Assembly: GCA_947626015.1 (NCBI GenBank)
Contig: CANQQK010000003.1
Coordinates: forward strand, 1 to 32,431
Length of the DNA stretch: 32,431 nt
Source of the DNA: an uncultured Bacilli bacterium
GTDB lineage: Bacteria > Bacillota_I > Bacilli_A > RF39 > UBA660
Direction of reading: 5' to 3'
Below are positions 8,485 through 16,656 of the stretch, in pieces. The position numbers were made by a program, and so were the translations under genes. Every line of letters starts with the position of its first letter. The first letter of the stretch is position 1. Under the pieces are notes generated by a model that was not told where the DNA came from, ran no database searches, and worked only from the letters and a program-made list of their open reading frames with translations.

Positions 8485-9289
8485 TTTGCTTGCTGGATGT
8501 TTAATGGTAGCATTAAGTATCAATTTCATCATCGAACCCGCTGGTTTATTAACAACTGGTTTCGATGGTGTTGCTTTAGCATTACATCATTATAATAATG
8601 TTAGTATTGCTCTTAATCTATTTCTTTTAAACATTATCGTTATTGCTTTTGCATCCTTGGTATCTAAAAATCATCGGGATGTTATCAAGACCTATCTTTT
8701 ACCATCCATTTTGATACCATTATTTATCTTTTTAACATCTTTCTTTACTACTAAGTTTACTATTGAATTACCAGAGATCATGCTAACGATTATCGTTGGT
8801 GGTGTTCTATGTGGTTATGGTTATAGTATGATCTGTAAGGAAGGTTATAGTGCCGGAACAATCTTCTTAATCGAAGAGATGATCTGTCATTTTACCCGTC
8901 TTCATACCAAGATCTATACTTGGGTATTTGATATCATTATGTTAATCCTAGCTAGTTCGATATTCGAATATAAGATCATTTTATATTCATTGATGATTAT
9001 TGCGATTACGAAATATATGATCGTTAGAGCTCGTGTTGGTATTAATGATTCGAAGATGTTTTATGTCATTACATCTAAGGAACATGAGGTTAAAAACTAT
9101 ATCATGCATGATTTAAAATATAAACTTACGGTAATGGATGTTAAAGGTGGTTTTTCTAAAAAGAAGAATCATATCTTCTTGACAGTTATATCTTCAAATG
9201 ATTATTATAAATTAAAGGAAGGTATTAAAGTAATCGATCCGAATGCTTTTATTGCAATAACTTCCACATATGATGTTCTTAATAGATAG
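8459..9289 (+). CDS. YitT family membrane protein (DUF161 + DUF2179)
   Basis: A 276-residue integral membrane protein of the YitT family. The N-terminal two thirds contain about five hydrophobic helices, the first near residues 8-28 with the family-like IEPAGLLTTGFDGVA. The last ~80 residues form a soluble DUF2179-like domain (SKMFYVITSKEHEVKNYI ... KGGFSKKKNHIF). The molecular function of the family is not established. ATG 8459 is chosen because AAAGGTG lies about 7 bases upstream; an in-frame GTG at 8450 is the alternative. The gene begins inside the end of prfB and is followed 9 bases later by a small lipoprotein gene, so the three probably form one transcript. Confidence 0.88.
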   Translation: MAKIVRIFNLLAGCLMVALSINFIIEPAGLLTTGFDGVALALHHYNNVSIALNLFLLNIIVIAFASLVSKNHRDVIKTYLLPSILIPLFIFLTSFFTTKFTIELPEIMLTIIVGGVLCGYGYSMICKEGYSAGTIFLIEEMICHFTRLHTKIYTWVFDIIMLILASSIFEYKIILYSLMIIAITKYMIVRARVGINDSKMFYVITSKEHEVKNYIMHDLKYKLTVMDVKGGFSKKKNHIFLTVISSNDYYKLKEGIKVIDPNAFIAITSTYDVLNR

Positions 9290-9298
9290 AGGTGTAAT

Positions 9299-9748
9299 AT
9301 GAAGAGAGTGAGAATATTACTATTAGGTCTCTTATGTGTCCTATTAACAGGATGTGCTGATACTCGTAAAGCTTTAAGTCCTGATGAGTTTAGTGAAACC
9401 TTAAAGGGTTTAGATTATACAGTATTAGATAAGACTGATACCGTTGATTATGCTGATGCTGCTTATTATGTTAATACGGATGATTTTGAATTTGTTTATA
9501 TCAATGGTAAACGTCGTTATGATATCGAAGGTTTATTCGTTGAAGAGTGTAAGAATATGGTAAGTATTATTGGTAGTGAAGAGTATGAAAAAGATCTTCA
9601 TAGTGGTGAAAATTATGCTTATGCTAAGTTTACTACCAAGGATAATTTCTATTATGTATCATGGATTGATGATACCTATATCTATATCAAAGCTTCTATA
9701 AGTGAAAGAGAAGATCTTGAATATATCATTGAAAAGTTAGGATATTAA
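9299..9748 (+). CDS. Small lipoprotein, unknown function
   Basis: A 149-residue predicted lipoprotein. MKRVR is followed by a Leu-rich stretch and lipobox LLTGC with Cys19, so the mature protein should be tethered outside the membrane. The remaining ~130 residues are acidic and Tyr-rich (for example YVNTDDFEFVYINGK, DDTYIYIKASISE) and look like a single small alpha/beta domain; I do not recognise the family. AGAGGTG precedes ATG 9299. The gene lies 9 bases after the YitT gene. A weak GGAT/ATCC hairpin followed by T7 straddles its stop and may end the prfB transcript. Confidence 0.78.
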   Translation: MKRVRILLLGLLCVLLTGCADTRKALSPDEFSETLKGLDYTVLDKTDTVDYADAAYYVNTDDFEFVYINGKRRYDIEGLFVEECKNMVSIIGSEEYEKDLHSGENYAYAKFTTKDNFYYVSWIDDTYIYIKASISEREDLEYIIEKLGY

Positions 9749-9812
9749 ATCCGCTTTTTTTGTATACTTTAATGTAAAGTTATATTTTATTTACATGTCT
9801 AATTACATATCT

Positions 9813-9821
9813 TGGTATAAT
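9813..9821 (+). promoter_or_regulatory. Extended -10 promoter
   Basis: TGGTATAAT gives an extended -10. A TTACAT hexamer at 9791-9796 is a possible but distant (19 bp) -35. AGGAG at 9828-9832 serves the gene starting at 9842. Confidence 0.6.
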
Positions 9822-9841
9822 TACAATAGGAGTTGATATCT

Positions 9842-10279
9842 ATGAAGGAAAAGATAGCTTCTTATGATGCTGAACTTAATAATATCAAGTTAGTAGTTGA
9901 TAAATTAGTAACCAAACAAAATGCTGATGTTTTTGATAAAATCTGTAAGATGTGCAATGATTTATTTACCAAGGTTTGTGATTATGATCCTAAGAGTTTA
10001 AATCTCGATGATATAAAGGGTCTTATTGGTATCTTACAAAGACTTTTAGATATCTGTCATAAGCTTAAAGATTATAAGGATTATCTTGTAGGTGTTGTTA
10101 CGCAAAACATCAATGCTCTTAACCAAAATAAGGATGCTATCGTAGCCCAAGGTGATAAAGAAGCTCCAGCACCACCAAGTGCACCAATAACTGCTGTCGA
10201 AGAGGTTAAGCCTGAAGATGTATCATCTGTAGTAACCTTAAAATTAAATAATGATGAAAATTTTAAAAATGCTGCATAA
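9842..10279 (+). CDS. Hypothetical helical protein with Pro-rich tail
   Basis: A 145-residue cytosolic protein that I do not recognise. Residues 1-100 are predicted to be mostly alpha-helical, with heptad-like spacing of Leu/Ile/Val (KLVTKQNADVFDKICKMCND, GLIGILQRLLDICHKLKDY). A low-complexity Ala/Pro segment (APAPPSAPI) and an acidic C-terminal tail follow. No signal or membrane segment. ATG 9842 is preferred, 9 bases after AGGAG; an in-frame TTG at 9833 directly abuts that site and is unlikely. It appears monocistronic, with an extended -10 upstream and a strong terminator overlapping its stop. The helical bundle plus flexible tail suggests a binding or scaffold role, but this is speculation. 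Confidence 0.7.
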   Translation: MKEKIASYDAELNNIKLVVDKLVTKQNADVFDKICKMCNDLFTKVCDYDPKSLNLDDIKGLIGILQRLLDICHKLKDYKDYLVGVVTQNINALNQNKDAIVAQGDKEAPAPPSAPITAVEEVKPEDVSSVVTLKLNNDENFKNAA

Positions 10280-10291
10280 AGCATTTTTTTT
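10265..10291 (+). terminator. Terminator overlapping the stop of the helical protein gene
   Basis: AAAAATGCT pairs with AGCATTTTT around GCATAA (which contains the stop codon), followed by a T-run to 10291. Confidence 0.85.
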
Positions 10292-10335
10292 CATATTTTA
10301 TTCATAAAAATGATATATATTTTTAAATGTAGATG

Positions 10336-10344
10336 TGATAAAAT
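10336..10344 (+). promoter_or_regulatory. Extended -10 promoter of the Abi_2 gene
   Basis: TGATAAAAT, an extended -10, lies 17 bases before ATG 10362. No clear -35 is visible. Confidence 0.5.
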
Positions 10345-10361
10345 CTATAATAGGTGAGACT

Positions 10362-11297
10362 ATGGGAGTTAAAATATTTAAAACCCTAGACGAGCAAATC
10401 GAAATCCTAAAGAATAAGGGGCTTGTAATTGACGATGTAGATTATGCTAAAAAAATAATCTTAAGAGAGAATTACTTCTTCCTAATGGGATATCGTCACT
10501 TGTTTATGGATAGTGAGAAAAATAATAAATTTTTCTTACAAGGAACAGCATTCAGAGAACTATATGCCTTATTTTATTTCGATCGTCAATTGCGAAATAT
10601 CTTATTTAAAAATATATTGATCATTGAAAATAATACTAAGAGTATTTTCTCATACACCTTATCACAAAAATATGGTTATCGTGAAAATGATTATTTAAAA
10701 CCTAATAACTATAACCAATCTCCAGAAAAGGTACGACAAGTAAATGACTTGTTAAGAAAGATGAAAAGACAGATTAGAATCAATGGTAATCAACATGAAG
10801 CAACCAAGCATTACATCAATAATTATGGTTATATACCTCTATGGGTTGTTGTAAAAGTATTATCATTTGGTATTGTCAGTGAACTATATAATATTATGAA
10901 ATTTAATGATCAAAAAGAGATTGCTAAGGAATATAACATCGATGTCGATTCTCTTTTGACCTTCTTACCTATATTAGCAAATTATCGTAATCTATGTGCT
11001 CATGAGGATATCCTGTTTGAACATAAAACCCAAAAGGTTATACCTGATAATATCTACCATGATGCTCTAAACATACCTAAGGTTAACAATGAATATATAT
11101 ATGGTAAGGGAGATGTCTTCTCCGTTATGTTAATATTCAAATTTATGTTATCTAAGGATGACTTTAGAATGCTAATGAATGAGATATCATATGAAATCGA
11201 TAAATTAGAAGGTCGTTTACAAACGATAAAGATTGATATGGTTCTTAATCGAATGGGATTTCCAGTGAACTACAAGGTTTTATCTGAAATAGATTAG
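10362..11297 (+). CDS. Abi_2 (AbiD/AbiF-type) HEPN family protein
   Basis: A 311-residue member of the Abi_2 family, named for phage abortive-infection proteins such as lactococcal AbiD and AbiF. Family landmarks are ENYFFLMGYRHLF near residue 36, FDRQLRNILFKNILIIE (73-89), YIPLWVVVKVLSFG (157-170) and the C-terminal R209-NLCA-H214. The last is an R-x4-H motif of the HEPN fold, usually an RNase active site. Known biology: such proteins act as dormancy-inducing ribonucleases or their relatives. Role here is inference. ATG 10362 is chosen behind AGGTGAG; a GTG at 10335 overlaps the -10 and is unlikely. It has no visible antitoxin partner. Instead an HtrA protease gene starts 13 bases downstream on the same strand. 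Confidence 0.87.
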   Translation: MGVKIFKTLDEQIEILKNKGLVIDDVDYAKKIILRENYFFLMGYRHLFMDSEKNNKFFLQGTAFRELYALFYFDRQLRNILFKNILIIENNTKSIFSYTLSQKYGYRENDYLKPNNYNQSPEKVRQVNDLLRKMKRQIRINGNQHEATKHYINNYGYIPLWVVVKVLSFGIVSELYNIMKFNDQKEIAKEYNIDVDSLLTFLPILANYRNLCAHEDILFEHKTQKVIPDNIYHDALNIPKVNNEYIYGKGDVFSVMLIFKFMLSKDDFRMLMNEISYEIDKLEGRLQTIKIDMVLNRMGFPVNYKVLSEID

Positions 11298-11310
11298 CAA
11301 GGTGGAATTT

Positions 11311-12444
11311 ATGGAAAAGAAAGAAACTAAAAAAGATAATTTTGGAATTAAATTGATGGTTGGAGCTTTAGTTGTCATCCTCGTTGTTGTTGTCATCATG
11401 GATTTAGTAGATAGCTATGTTCCGCTAAAAGATATTCTTACGAAGACAGTTAATTATACTACCCAAAAAGAGGTTACCGTAACCGATGAAGGTATTGCTG
11501 ATGCCGTTGAAAAACTATACGATGCAACGGTTATCGTAAAGATTACCAATGGTGGTAAAGTTATTGGTTGGGGTAGTGGTGTTGTCTATAATAAGGATCA
11601 AAAATATGGATATATCTTTACCAATCACCATGTCGTTGAAGATGCCCGTGACATCGTTATTGAATATACCGATGGTACGGAGACATCTGGTGAGGTTTTA
11701 GGTAGCGATGAATATGCTGATGTGGCGGTTATTAGAGTTGATGTTAATACCATTAAAGCGGTTGCTGAAATTGGTAAGAGTGAAGGATTACGTCCTGGTG
11801 ATACCGTTTTCGCTGTTGGTACGCCAATCGATCTAGCATATAAATTTACCGTTACAAGAGGTATTCTAAGTGGTAAAGATCGTATGGTTGAGATGACGAA
11901 TAATGATCGTTATAATATGTCAGCTAGTGATTCTTGGTATATGAATCTTTTACAAATCGATGCTTCAATAAACTCTGGTAATAGTGGTGGACCACTTGCC
12001 AATTCTAATGGTGAAGTAATCGGTATTACGAATAGTAAATTATCTAGTACTTATTCATCTACAAGTATTGAAAATATTGGTTTTGCTATTCCAATTGAAG
12101 ATGCTTTAAGTGTTGCTGATAAATTGATCAACAATGATGGTAAGATTGAAAGACCCGTTTTAGGTGTCAGTATGGTAACGATCGAAGCAGCTGATTATTA
12201 TGATATCGATTTAAGCTCTGATGTTACTGAAGGTGCTTTAGTCGCCGATGTTACTAAGGGAAGTGTTGCTGATAAAGCCGGACTTAAAAAAGGTGATGTT
12301 ATCATCAAGATGGAAGATTATAAGATTAAGGATTATATGTATCTAAAATATTATCTATATCGTTATGATATAGGAGATACAATTAAAATAACCTATCTTC
12401 GTGATAATAAAGAAAAAGAAGTATCTATTACTTTAAAGGATTAG
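11311..12444 (+). CDS. HtrA/DegP-like membrane-anchored serine protease
   Basis: A 377-residue envelope quality-control protease. A single N-terminal transmembrane helix (about 14-36, very Val/Ile-rich) anchors it with the protease outside. The trypsin-like domain carries the full triad: H107 in TNHHVV, D137 in EYADVAV and S225 in GNSGGP. One PDZ domain covers about 280-377 (RPVLGVSMV ... KAGLKKGDVI). Known role: degradation or refolding of misfolded exported proteins. AAGGTGG precedes ATG 11311. It follows the Abi_2 gene by 13 bases and ends at its own terminator, so the two probably share a transcript. In B. subtilis an HtrA paralogue sits near walJ and rlmH; here it is about 6 kb upstream of those genes. 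Confidence 0.94.
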   Translation: MEKKETKKDNFGIKLMVGALVVILVVVVIMDLVDSYVPLKDILTKTVNYTTQKEVTVTDEGIADAVEKLYDATVIVKITNGGKVIGWGSGVVYNKDQKYGYIFTNHHVVEDARDIVIEYTDGTETSGEVLGSDEYADVAVIRVDVNTIKAVAEIGKSEGLRPGDTVFAVGTPIDLAYKFTVTRGILSGKDRMVEMTNNDRYNMSASDSWYMNLLQIDASINSGNSGGPLANSNGEVIGITNSKLSSTYSSTSIENIGFAIPIEDALSVADKLINNDGKIERPVLGVSMVTIEAADYYDIDLSSDVTEGALVADVTKGSVADKAGLKKGDVIIKMEDYKIKDYMYLKYYLYRYDIGDTIKITYLRDNKEKEVSITLKD

Positions 12445-12462
12445 TTATCTAGTCCTTTTTTT
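12435..12462 (+). terminator. Terminator overlapping the htrA-like stop
   Basis: AAAGGATTAG pairs with CTAGTCCTTT (one G-U) around TTAT and runs into T residues. The stop codon is in the stem. Confidence 0.85.
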
Positions 12463-12507
12463 ATTGAAACTTTTAGGTTATAATATCTTTTGAAAAGAGG
12501 GATATTT

Positions 12508-13614
12508 ATGTCATTGAAAGCGGGAATTGTTGGTTTACCTAATGTTGGTAAATCGACACTATTTAATGCCATTACGAAAAAGAATATCTTAGCTGCTAAT
12601 TATCCATTTGCAACTATTGATCCCAATATTGGTGTTGTAACGGTACCTGATAAAAGACTTGATTATTTAAATAAGATGTATGAACCTAAGAGTTTAGTAC
12701 CAACTGCTTATGAATTTATTGATATTGCTGGTCTTGTTAAAGGAGCTAGTACGGGTGAAGGATTAGGTAATAAATTTTTAAGCCATATTCGTGAGGTTGA
12801 TGCGATTGTAGAGGTTGTTCGTTGCTTCGATGATAAGGATATCACCCATGTTGAGGGTGGTGTAGATCCCATTAGAGATATCGAGATCATCAATGTTGAA
12901 CTTATCCTAGCGGATTTAGAGGTTTTACAAAATCGTTTAAATAAGATGGGTAAAAAGGTTACGATGACCAAAGATAAACAAGAACTATTAGAGATCAATA
13001 CCTTAAAGAAAAGTATTGAAGCTTTGGAACGCAATATTCCTTTAAGATTAGTTGACTTCGATGATAGTGAAAGAAATATCTTAAAGAACTTCTCTTTGAT
13101 TACCTATAAACCGATCATCTATGCTGCTAATGTTGGTGAAGATGATATCGCTGTTGGTCGTAATGATTATACGGATAAGGTTAGTGAATATGCCAAGAAT
13201 GAAAATGCTCGTGTCATTACGATGTGTGCTAAGATCGAAGCGGAATTATCTGGTATGAGCGATGAAGACCGAGCATTATTCATGGAAGATTTAGGTATCA
13301 AAAATAGTGGCCTTGATAAACTAATCTTTGCAACCTATGATTTACTAGGATTACAAACCTTCTTTACATCAGGAAGCGATGAATGTCGAGCATGGACCTT
13401 TAAAAAGGGTATGAAAGCTCCGGAATGTGCTGGTATTATTCATACCGATTTCGAAAGAGGTTTTATTAAAGCCGAAGTAATCAGTTATGACGATTTGGTT
13501 CAATATGGTTCGGAATTACGTGTTAAAGAAGCTGGTAAAGTCCGTCTTGAAGGTAAGGATTACGAGATGCAAGATGGTGATATTGTTTACTTTAGATTTA
13601 ATGTTACCAAGTAA
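12508..13614 (+). CDS. ychF: YchF/OLA1-family ATPase
   Basis: A 368-residue Obg-related P-loop protein that associates with ribosomes. G1 is GLPNVGKS (9-16) and G3 is [16 protein letters not shown]. The G4 position reads NVGE (N-x-x-E) rather than NKxD, the known reason this family prefers ATP to GTP. A coiled-coil insertion and a C-terminal TGS domain ([19 protein letters not shown]) complete the usual layout. ATG 12508 follows AGAGGG; an in-frame ATG at 12490 lacks a suitable site. A TATAAT at 12479-12484 with a poor -35 may be its promoter. Its position before rpsF-ssb-rpsR is the same as in B. subtilis (yyaF), and a terminator separates them here. Confidence 0.97.
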   Translation: MSLKAGIVGLPNVGKSTLFNAITKKNILAANYPFATIDPNIGVVTVPDKRLDYLNKMYEPKSLVPTAYEFIDIAGLVKGASTGEGLGNKFLSHIREVDAIVEVVRCFDDKDITHVEGGVDPIRDIEIINVELILADLEVLQNRLNKMGKKVTMTKDKQELLEINTLKKSIEALERNIPLRLVDFDDSERNILKNFSLITYKPIIYAANVGEDDIAVGRNDYTDKVSEYAKNENARVITMCAKIEAELSGMSDEDRALFMEDLGIKNSGLDKLIFATYDLLGLQTFFTSGSDECRAWTFKKGMKAPECAGIIHTDFERGFIKAEVISYDDLVQYGSELRVKEAGKVRLEGKDYEMQDGDIVYFRFNVTK

Positions 13615-13635
13615 GATAGATTATTCTATCTTTTT
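13614..13635 (+). terminator. Terminator after ychF
   Basis: AGATAGA and TCTATCT pair around TTAT, followed by T residues. The hairpin starts at the last base of the stop codon. Confidence 0.8.
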
Positions 13636-13670
13636 ATTTCGTAAATATATATTTAGAGGAAACTTATTTG

Positions 13671-13699
13671 TTTACAAAGAAAATATTCGGTGTTATAAT
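13671..13699 (+). promoter_or_regulatory. Promoter of rpsF-ssb-rpsR
   Basis: TTTACA (13671-13676), 17 bp, TATAAT (13694-13699), with TG at 13691-13692 giving an extended -10. This is one of the best promoter matches in the window, as expected for ribosomal protein genes. Confidence 0.85.
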
Positions 13700-13705
13700 A
13701 CGCCT

Positions 13706-13750
13706 AGAGCGAAAGCTCCTTGCTTAGATAAATGCTAAGCCGAATAGACC
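13706..13750 (+). promoter_or_regulatory. Probable S6:S18-binding leader of rpsF
   Basis: The 60-nt leader has a GAGC-GAAA-GCTC tetraloop hairpin and a second hairpin, GCTTAG/CTAAGC. The latter is followed at once by CCG (13740-13742). Many bacterial rpsF leaders bind the S6:S18 complex through a CCG next to a helix, mimicking the 16S rRNA site. rpsF and rpsR are in this operon, so feedback is plausible. The fold was not computed. Confidence 0.55.
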
Positions 13751-13766
13751 ATAAGGAGGTGTAGAG

Positions 13767-14057
13767 ATGAACAAATACGAAATGATGTTCATAGTTAAAA
13801 CTACTATTGATGAAGGTGCAATTAAAAGTGTTGCTGAGAACCTAAAAGCAGTTATTACTTCTATGAAGGGTGAAATAACTGAAGAAAAAGAAATCGGTAA
13901 TAAGAAGTTAGCTTATCCTATCAATAAAGAAGTAACTGGTTATTATTATGTTATTGATTTCAATGCTAATAAGGAATTAGTTGCTGAACTAGATCGTAAA
14001 GCTAGAATTGATGAAAATATCATTAGACATATGATTATTTCATTAGATGAGGAATAG
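13767..14057 (+). CDS. rpsF: 30S ribosomal protein S6
   Basis: A 96-residue small-subunit protein that binds 16S rRNA together with S18 in the platform. MNKYEMMFIVKTTIDE, the KLAYPINK segment and the C-terminal DENIIRHMIISLDEE match the family along its full length, without a long C-terminal extension. AAGGAGGTG precedes ATG 13767 with ideal spacing. First gene of rpsF-ssb-rpsR; only two bases separate its stop from the ssb start. Confidence 0.97.
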   Translation: MNKYEMMFIVKTTIDEGAIKSVAENLKAVITSMKGEITEEKEIGNKKLAYPINKEVTGYYYVIDFNANKELVAELDRKARIDENIIRHMIISLDEE

Positions 14058-14059
14058 TT

Positions 14060-14515
14060 ATGAATAATGTTTGTTTAGTTGGAAGATTAACAAGAGATCC
14101 TGAGTTAAGAACTACTGCTACTGGTGTTGCTAATTGCCGTTTTTCTATCGCTGTTGATGGAAGACCGGGTGCTAATGGTGAACCCCATACTGATTTTATT
14201 AATATCGTTGTATGGCGTAACCAAGCCGAAAATGTTAGCAAATATTGTAAGAAAGGTTCAATGGTTGGTATCGTTGGACGTATTCAAACAGGTAGCTATC
14301 AAGCTCAAGATGGAACTACAAGATATACTACGGATGTTGTTGCTGACAATGTTCGCTTCTTAAGTAGTAAGAATGGCGGAGGTTCTGAATATAGTGATCC
14401 AATGCCAGATTATAGTATGGGAGATCAAACAAGCCAACCTACTGATTTAGAAGAAGATCCATTTAAAGATTTGGGTTCTGAAGTAGTTTTGAGTGATGAT
14501 GATTTACCATTTTAG
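14060..14515 (+). CDS. ssb: Single-stranded DNA-binding protein
   Basis: A 151-residue SSB that coats single-stranded DNA in replication and repair. The OB-fold occupies about residues 1-105 (MNNVCLVGRLTRDPELR, DFINIVVWRNQAENV, GSMVGIVGRIQTGSYQ). A disordered linker follows, ending in the acidic tip DDDLPF that recruits partner proteins such as PcrA/UvrD-type helicases, RecO and uracil-DNA glycosylase; relatives of two of these are encoded in this window. It is placed between rpsF and rpsR, as in most Bacillota. Confidence 0.97.
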   Translation: MNNVCLVGRLTRDPELRTTATGVANCRFSIAVDGRPGANGEPHTDFINIVVWRNQAENVSKYCKKGSMVGIVGRIQTGSYQAQDGTTRYTTDVVADNVRFLSSKNGGGSEYSDPMPDYSMGDQTSQPTDLEEDPFKDLGSEVVLSDDDLPF

Positions 14516-14529
14516 AAAGGATGAATAAA

Positions 14530-14745
14530 ATGGCTGAATTTTATAGAAAGAAAAAGAAAATTTGTCAAATGTGCGCTGGTAAAAGCGTTGATTATAAAGA
14601 TGTAGCTATTGTTTCTAAATACATTAATGAAAAGGGTAAAATAATGCCTAGACGTATGACCGGAGCATGTGCTAAACATCAAAGACATATTGCTCAACAA
14701 GTTAAGAGAGCACGTTTTATGGCTTTAATACCATTTGTTAAATAA
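14530..14745 (+). CDS. rpsR: 30S ribosomal protein S18
   Basis: A 71-residue S18. It carries CQMC near the N-terminus and CAKH later, the Cys/His set of the zinc-binding (C+) form of S18, and ends with the conserved QQVKRARFMALIPFV. ATG 14530 is chosen because AGAAAGG ends right before an ATG at 14521, which is too close for initiation. It partners S6 on the ribosome and closes the operon, followed by a terminator. Confidence 0.95.
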   Translation: MAEFYRKKKKICQMCAGKSVDYKDVAIVSKYINEKGKIMPRRMTGACAKHQRHIAQQVKRARFMALIPFVK

Positions 14746-14747
14746 TG

Positions 14748-14768
14748 ACACCTTCATGGTGTTTTTTT
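14748..14768 (+). terminator. Terminator after rpsR
   Basis: ACACC/GGTGT hairpin with a TTCAT loop, then seven T. Confidence 0.85.
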
Positions 14769-14803
14769 ATTGCTTCATTTTTAATGCATTGTAGGTTATA
14801 ATT

Positions 14804-14812
14804 TGATATAAT
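14804..14812 (+). promoter_or_regulatory. Extended -10 promoter of rplI-dnaB
   Basis: TGATATAAT, an extended -10. A second TATAAT lies just upstream at 14797-14802. Neither has a convincing -35 at 17 bp. Confidence 0.55.
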
Positions 14813-14837
14813 ATTTTTTAGAAAGCGAGTGAAAACG

Positions 14838-15275
14838 ATGAAAGTAATTTTGCTTACGGATGTTAAAAAACAAGGTAAAAAGGATCAGATAATTGATGTA
14901 TCTGATGGCTATGCTACTAACTTTTTAATCAATAAAGGTTTAGCAGTACCTTATAATGATACTAATAAAAAGAAATTAGAAAGAGATTTAAATAATCGTG
15001 CTTTAGCAGAAGAGAATTTAATTAAAGAATGTGAAGCATTAAAGAAAAAGTTAGAAAATGTGGTAGTTAAATTTAAAGTAAAAACGGGTAAAGATGGAAG
15101 AATGTTTGGTACGATATCTAGTAAACAAATAGCCGATGAATTAAAAAAGATGGGTTATGATATCGATAAGAAAAAGATTACGTGTGATCATTCCCTTGAT
15201 TCCTTGGGAACACATATCGTAAAGGTAAACTTACATAAAAAGGTTGTGTGTGATTTAAAAGTTATAGCTGAATAG
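14838..15275 (+). CDS. rplI: 50S ribosomal protein L9
   Basis: A 145-residue L9: an N-terminal RNA-binding lobe (MKVILLTDVKKQGKKDQIIDVSDGYATNFLI), a long connecting helix and a C-terminal domain (GKDGRMFGTISSKQIADEL). L9 binds near the L1 stalk and helps hold the reading frame. ATG 14838 gives the family start MKVILL; a GTG at 14829 would add three residues. The dnaB gene begins 11 bases after its stop. The rplI-dnaB pairing also occurs in B. subtilis. Confidence 0.96.
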   Translation: MKVILLTDVKKQGKKDQIIDVSDGYATNFLINKGLAVPYNDTNKKKLERDLNNRALAEENLIKECEALKKKLENVVVKFKVKTGKDGRMFGTISSKQIADELKKMGYDIDKKKITCDHSLDSLGTHIVKVNLHKKVVCDLKVIAE

Positions 15276-15286
15276 AGGAGTAAGTT

Positions 15287-16648
15287 ATGAATGACAGTAG
15301 AAATAATGATCCTAAAAATTTAGAAGCTGAGATGGCTGTCTTAGGATGTGCTTTTTTATCCAAAGATGCTTTAGAAAAGATCAGTGAAGAACTTAGTGCT
15401 GATATGTTTTATGATAAGAAGAATGCAACGATCTTTAATGCCATGAAGGAATTGCAAGGAAGACATGAAACGATTGATGCCACAATCTTAAAAAATGAAA
15501 TTGAAAAGGTAACACCAATCAATGCAGTTGGTGGTGTAGAATATTTAACGGATGTTATCGATTCAGTGGTATCAGCATCAAATGTGGAATCATATATCGA
15601 TATCGTTCGCGAAAAAGCTTTAAGAAGAAAATTGATCAATGTCTGTGAAGGTATTGAAAATACCGCTCGTGATGAGGGTAAGGACACCTTTAATATTATC
15701 GAAAAAGCCGAAAAGGATATCTTCGAAGTTACGAAGACGAGAAAGACTGGAGACTTTAAGACTAGTGCGCAAGTTGTGGCTTCCGCTAATGATCAATTGG
15801 TGGCTTTATCCAAAAGAGGTAGTGATATTACTGGTATTGCGACGGGATTTGTTGATTTCGATCATATGACCAGCGGTTTGCATCCTAATGAGCTGATCAT
15901 TATTGCCGCAAGACCAGCTATGGGTAAAACAGCTTTCGCTTTAAATGTTGCGGTTAATGCTGCTTTATCATCTGGTAAAGGAGTTGCTATCTTCAATCTT
16001 GAGATGGGTGCCGAACAATTGATGTTTCGTATGATTTCTGCTGTTGGTGGTGTTGATGGTAATGTTTTGAAGACTGGTAAACTTACCAATGATGACTGGA
16101 GTCGGGTTAAAGAAGCTATGAGTGAACTAAAGGATGCTCCCCTATACTTCGAAGATACCCCAGGTATTACGATTGGCGAGATTCGTAGCAAATGTCGTAA
16201 ACTTCAAAGTCAAAGTCATAATGGACTAGGGCTAATCGTTATCGACTACCTACAACTTATCAGTGGGGGACCAGGTTATGGCAATAATCGTCAACAAGAG
16301 GTATCCGATATTTCGCGTAGTTTAAAGACGATGGCGATGGAATTAGAGGTTCCTGTTGTCGCTCTAGCACAATTATCACGTAGCGTTGAAGGAAGGGAAA
16401 ACAAACGACCAATCATGTCCGATCTTCGTGAATCTGGTTCTATTGAACAAGATGCCGATATCGTTGCTTTCCTTTATCGTGATGATTACTATAATAAACC
16501 AGCTGGTCAAACCGAAGAGAATCCTATTTCCCTTTCCGAATTGATCATTGCTAAACATCGTAATGGTTCTAACGGAACCGTGGAATTAGTATTCCAAAAG
16601 AATATCAGTAATTTTTCTAATTATGTTAAAAATGTTAAAGAGAATTAG
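15287..16648 (+). CDS. dnaB: Replicative DNA helicase
   Basis: A 453-residue hexameric 5'-3' helicase (called DnaC in B. subtilis) that unwinds DNA at the replication fork. The N-terminal primase-interacting domain (about 1-120) starts with DPKNLEAEMAVLGC. The RecA-like motor has Walker A ARPAMGKTAF (K214), Walker B VIDYLQLI, the LAQLSRSVEGRENKRP segment and SDLRESGSIEQDAD. No intein or insertion. GAGGAG precedes ATG 15287. It sits between rplI and the M23 peptidase gene, which starts 8 bases after its stop, so all belong to one transcription unit. Confidence 0.97.
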   Translation: MNDSRNNDPKNLEAEMAVLGCAFLSKDALEKISEELSADMFYDKKNATIFNAMKELQGRHETIDATILKNEIEKVTPINAVGGVEYLTDVIDSVVSASNVESYIDIVREKALRRKLINVCEGIENTARDEGKDTFNIIEKAEKDIFEVTKTRKTGDFKTSAQVVASANDQLVALSKRGSDITGIATGFVDFDHMTSGLHPNELIIIAARPAMGKTAFALNVAVNAALSSGKGVAIFNLEMGAEQLMFRMISAVGGVDGNVLKTGKLTNDDWSRVKEAMSELKDAPLYFEDTPGITIGEIRSKCRKLQSQSHNGLGLIVIDYLQLISGGPGYGNNRQQEVSDISRSLKTMAMELEVPVVALAQLSRSVEGRENKRPIMSDLRESGSIEQDADIVAFLYRDDYYNKPAGQTEENPISLSELIIAKHRNGSNGTVELVFQKNISNFSNYVKNVKEN

Positions 16649-16656
16649 GTGATTTA

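Noticed and set aside
9749-9841. Repeated ATGTAA/TTACAT hexamers upstream of the 9842 gene as an operator
   Set aside because: The hexamers are short, irregularly spaced and of the kind expected by chance in AT-rich DNA.
10362-12444. A defence island around the Abi_2 gene
   Set aside because: Only one defence-like gene is present; the flanks are conserved core genes without integrase, repeats or composition shift.
12708-13034. A minus-strand open frame within ychF, and similar ones within dnaB (15409-15687, 15862-16191)
   Set aside because: Shadows of strongly conserved genes; no start signals or recognisable protein features.
13636-13766. A tRNA gene or small RNA in the ychF-rpsF gap
   Set aside because: No cloverleaf with acceptor pairing; the hairpins are better explained as the rpsF leader.
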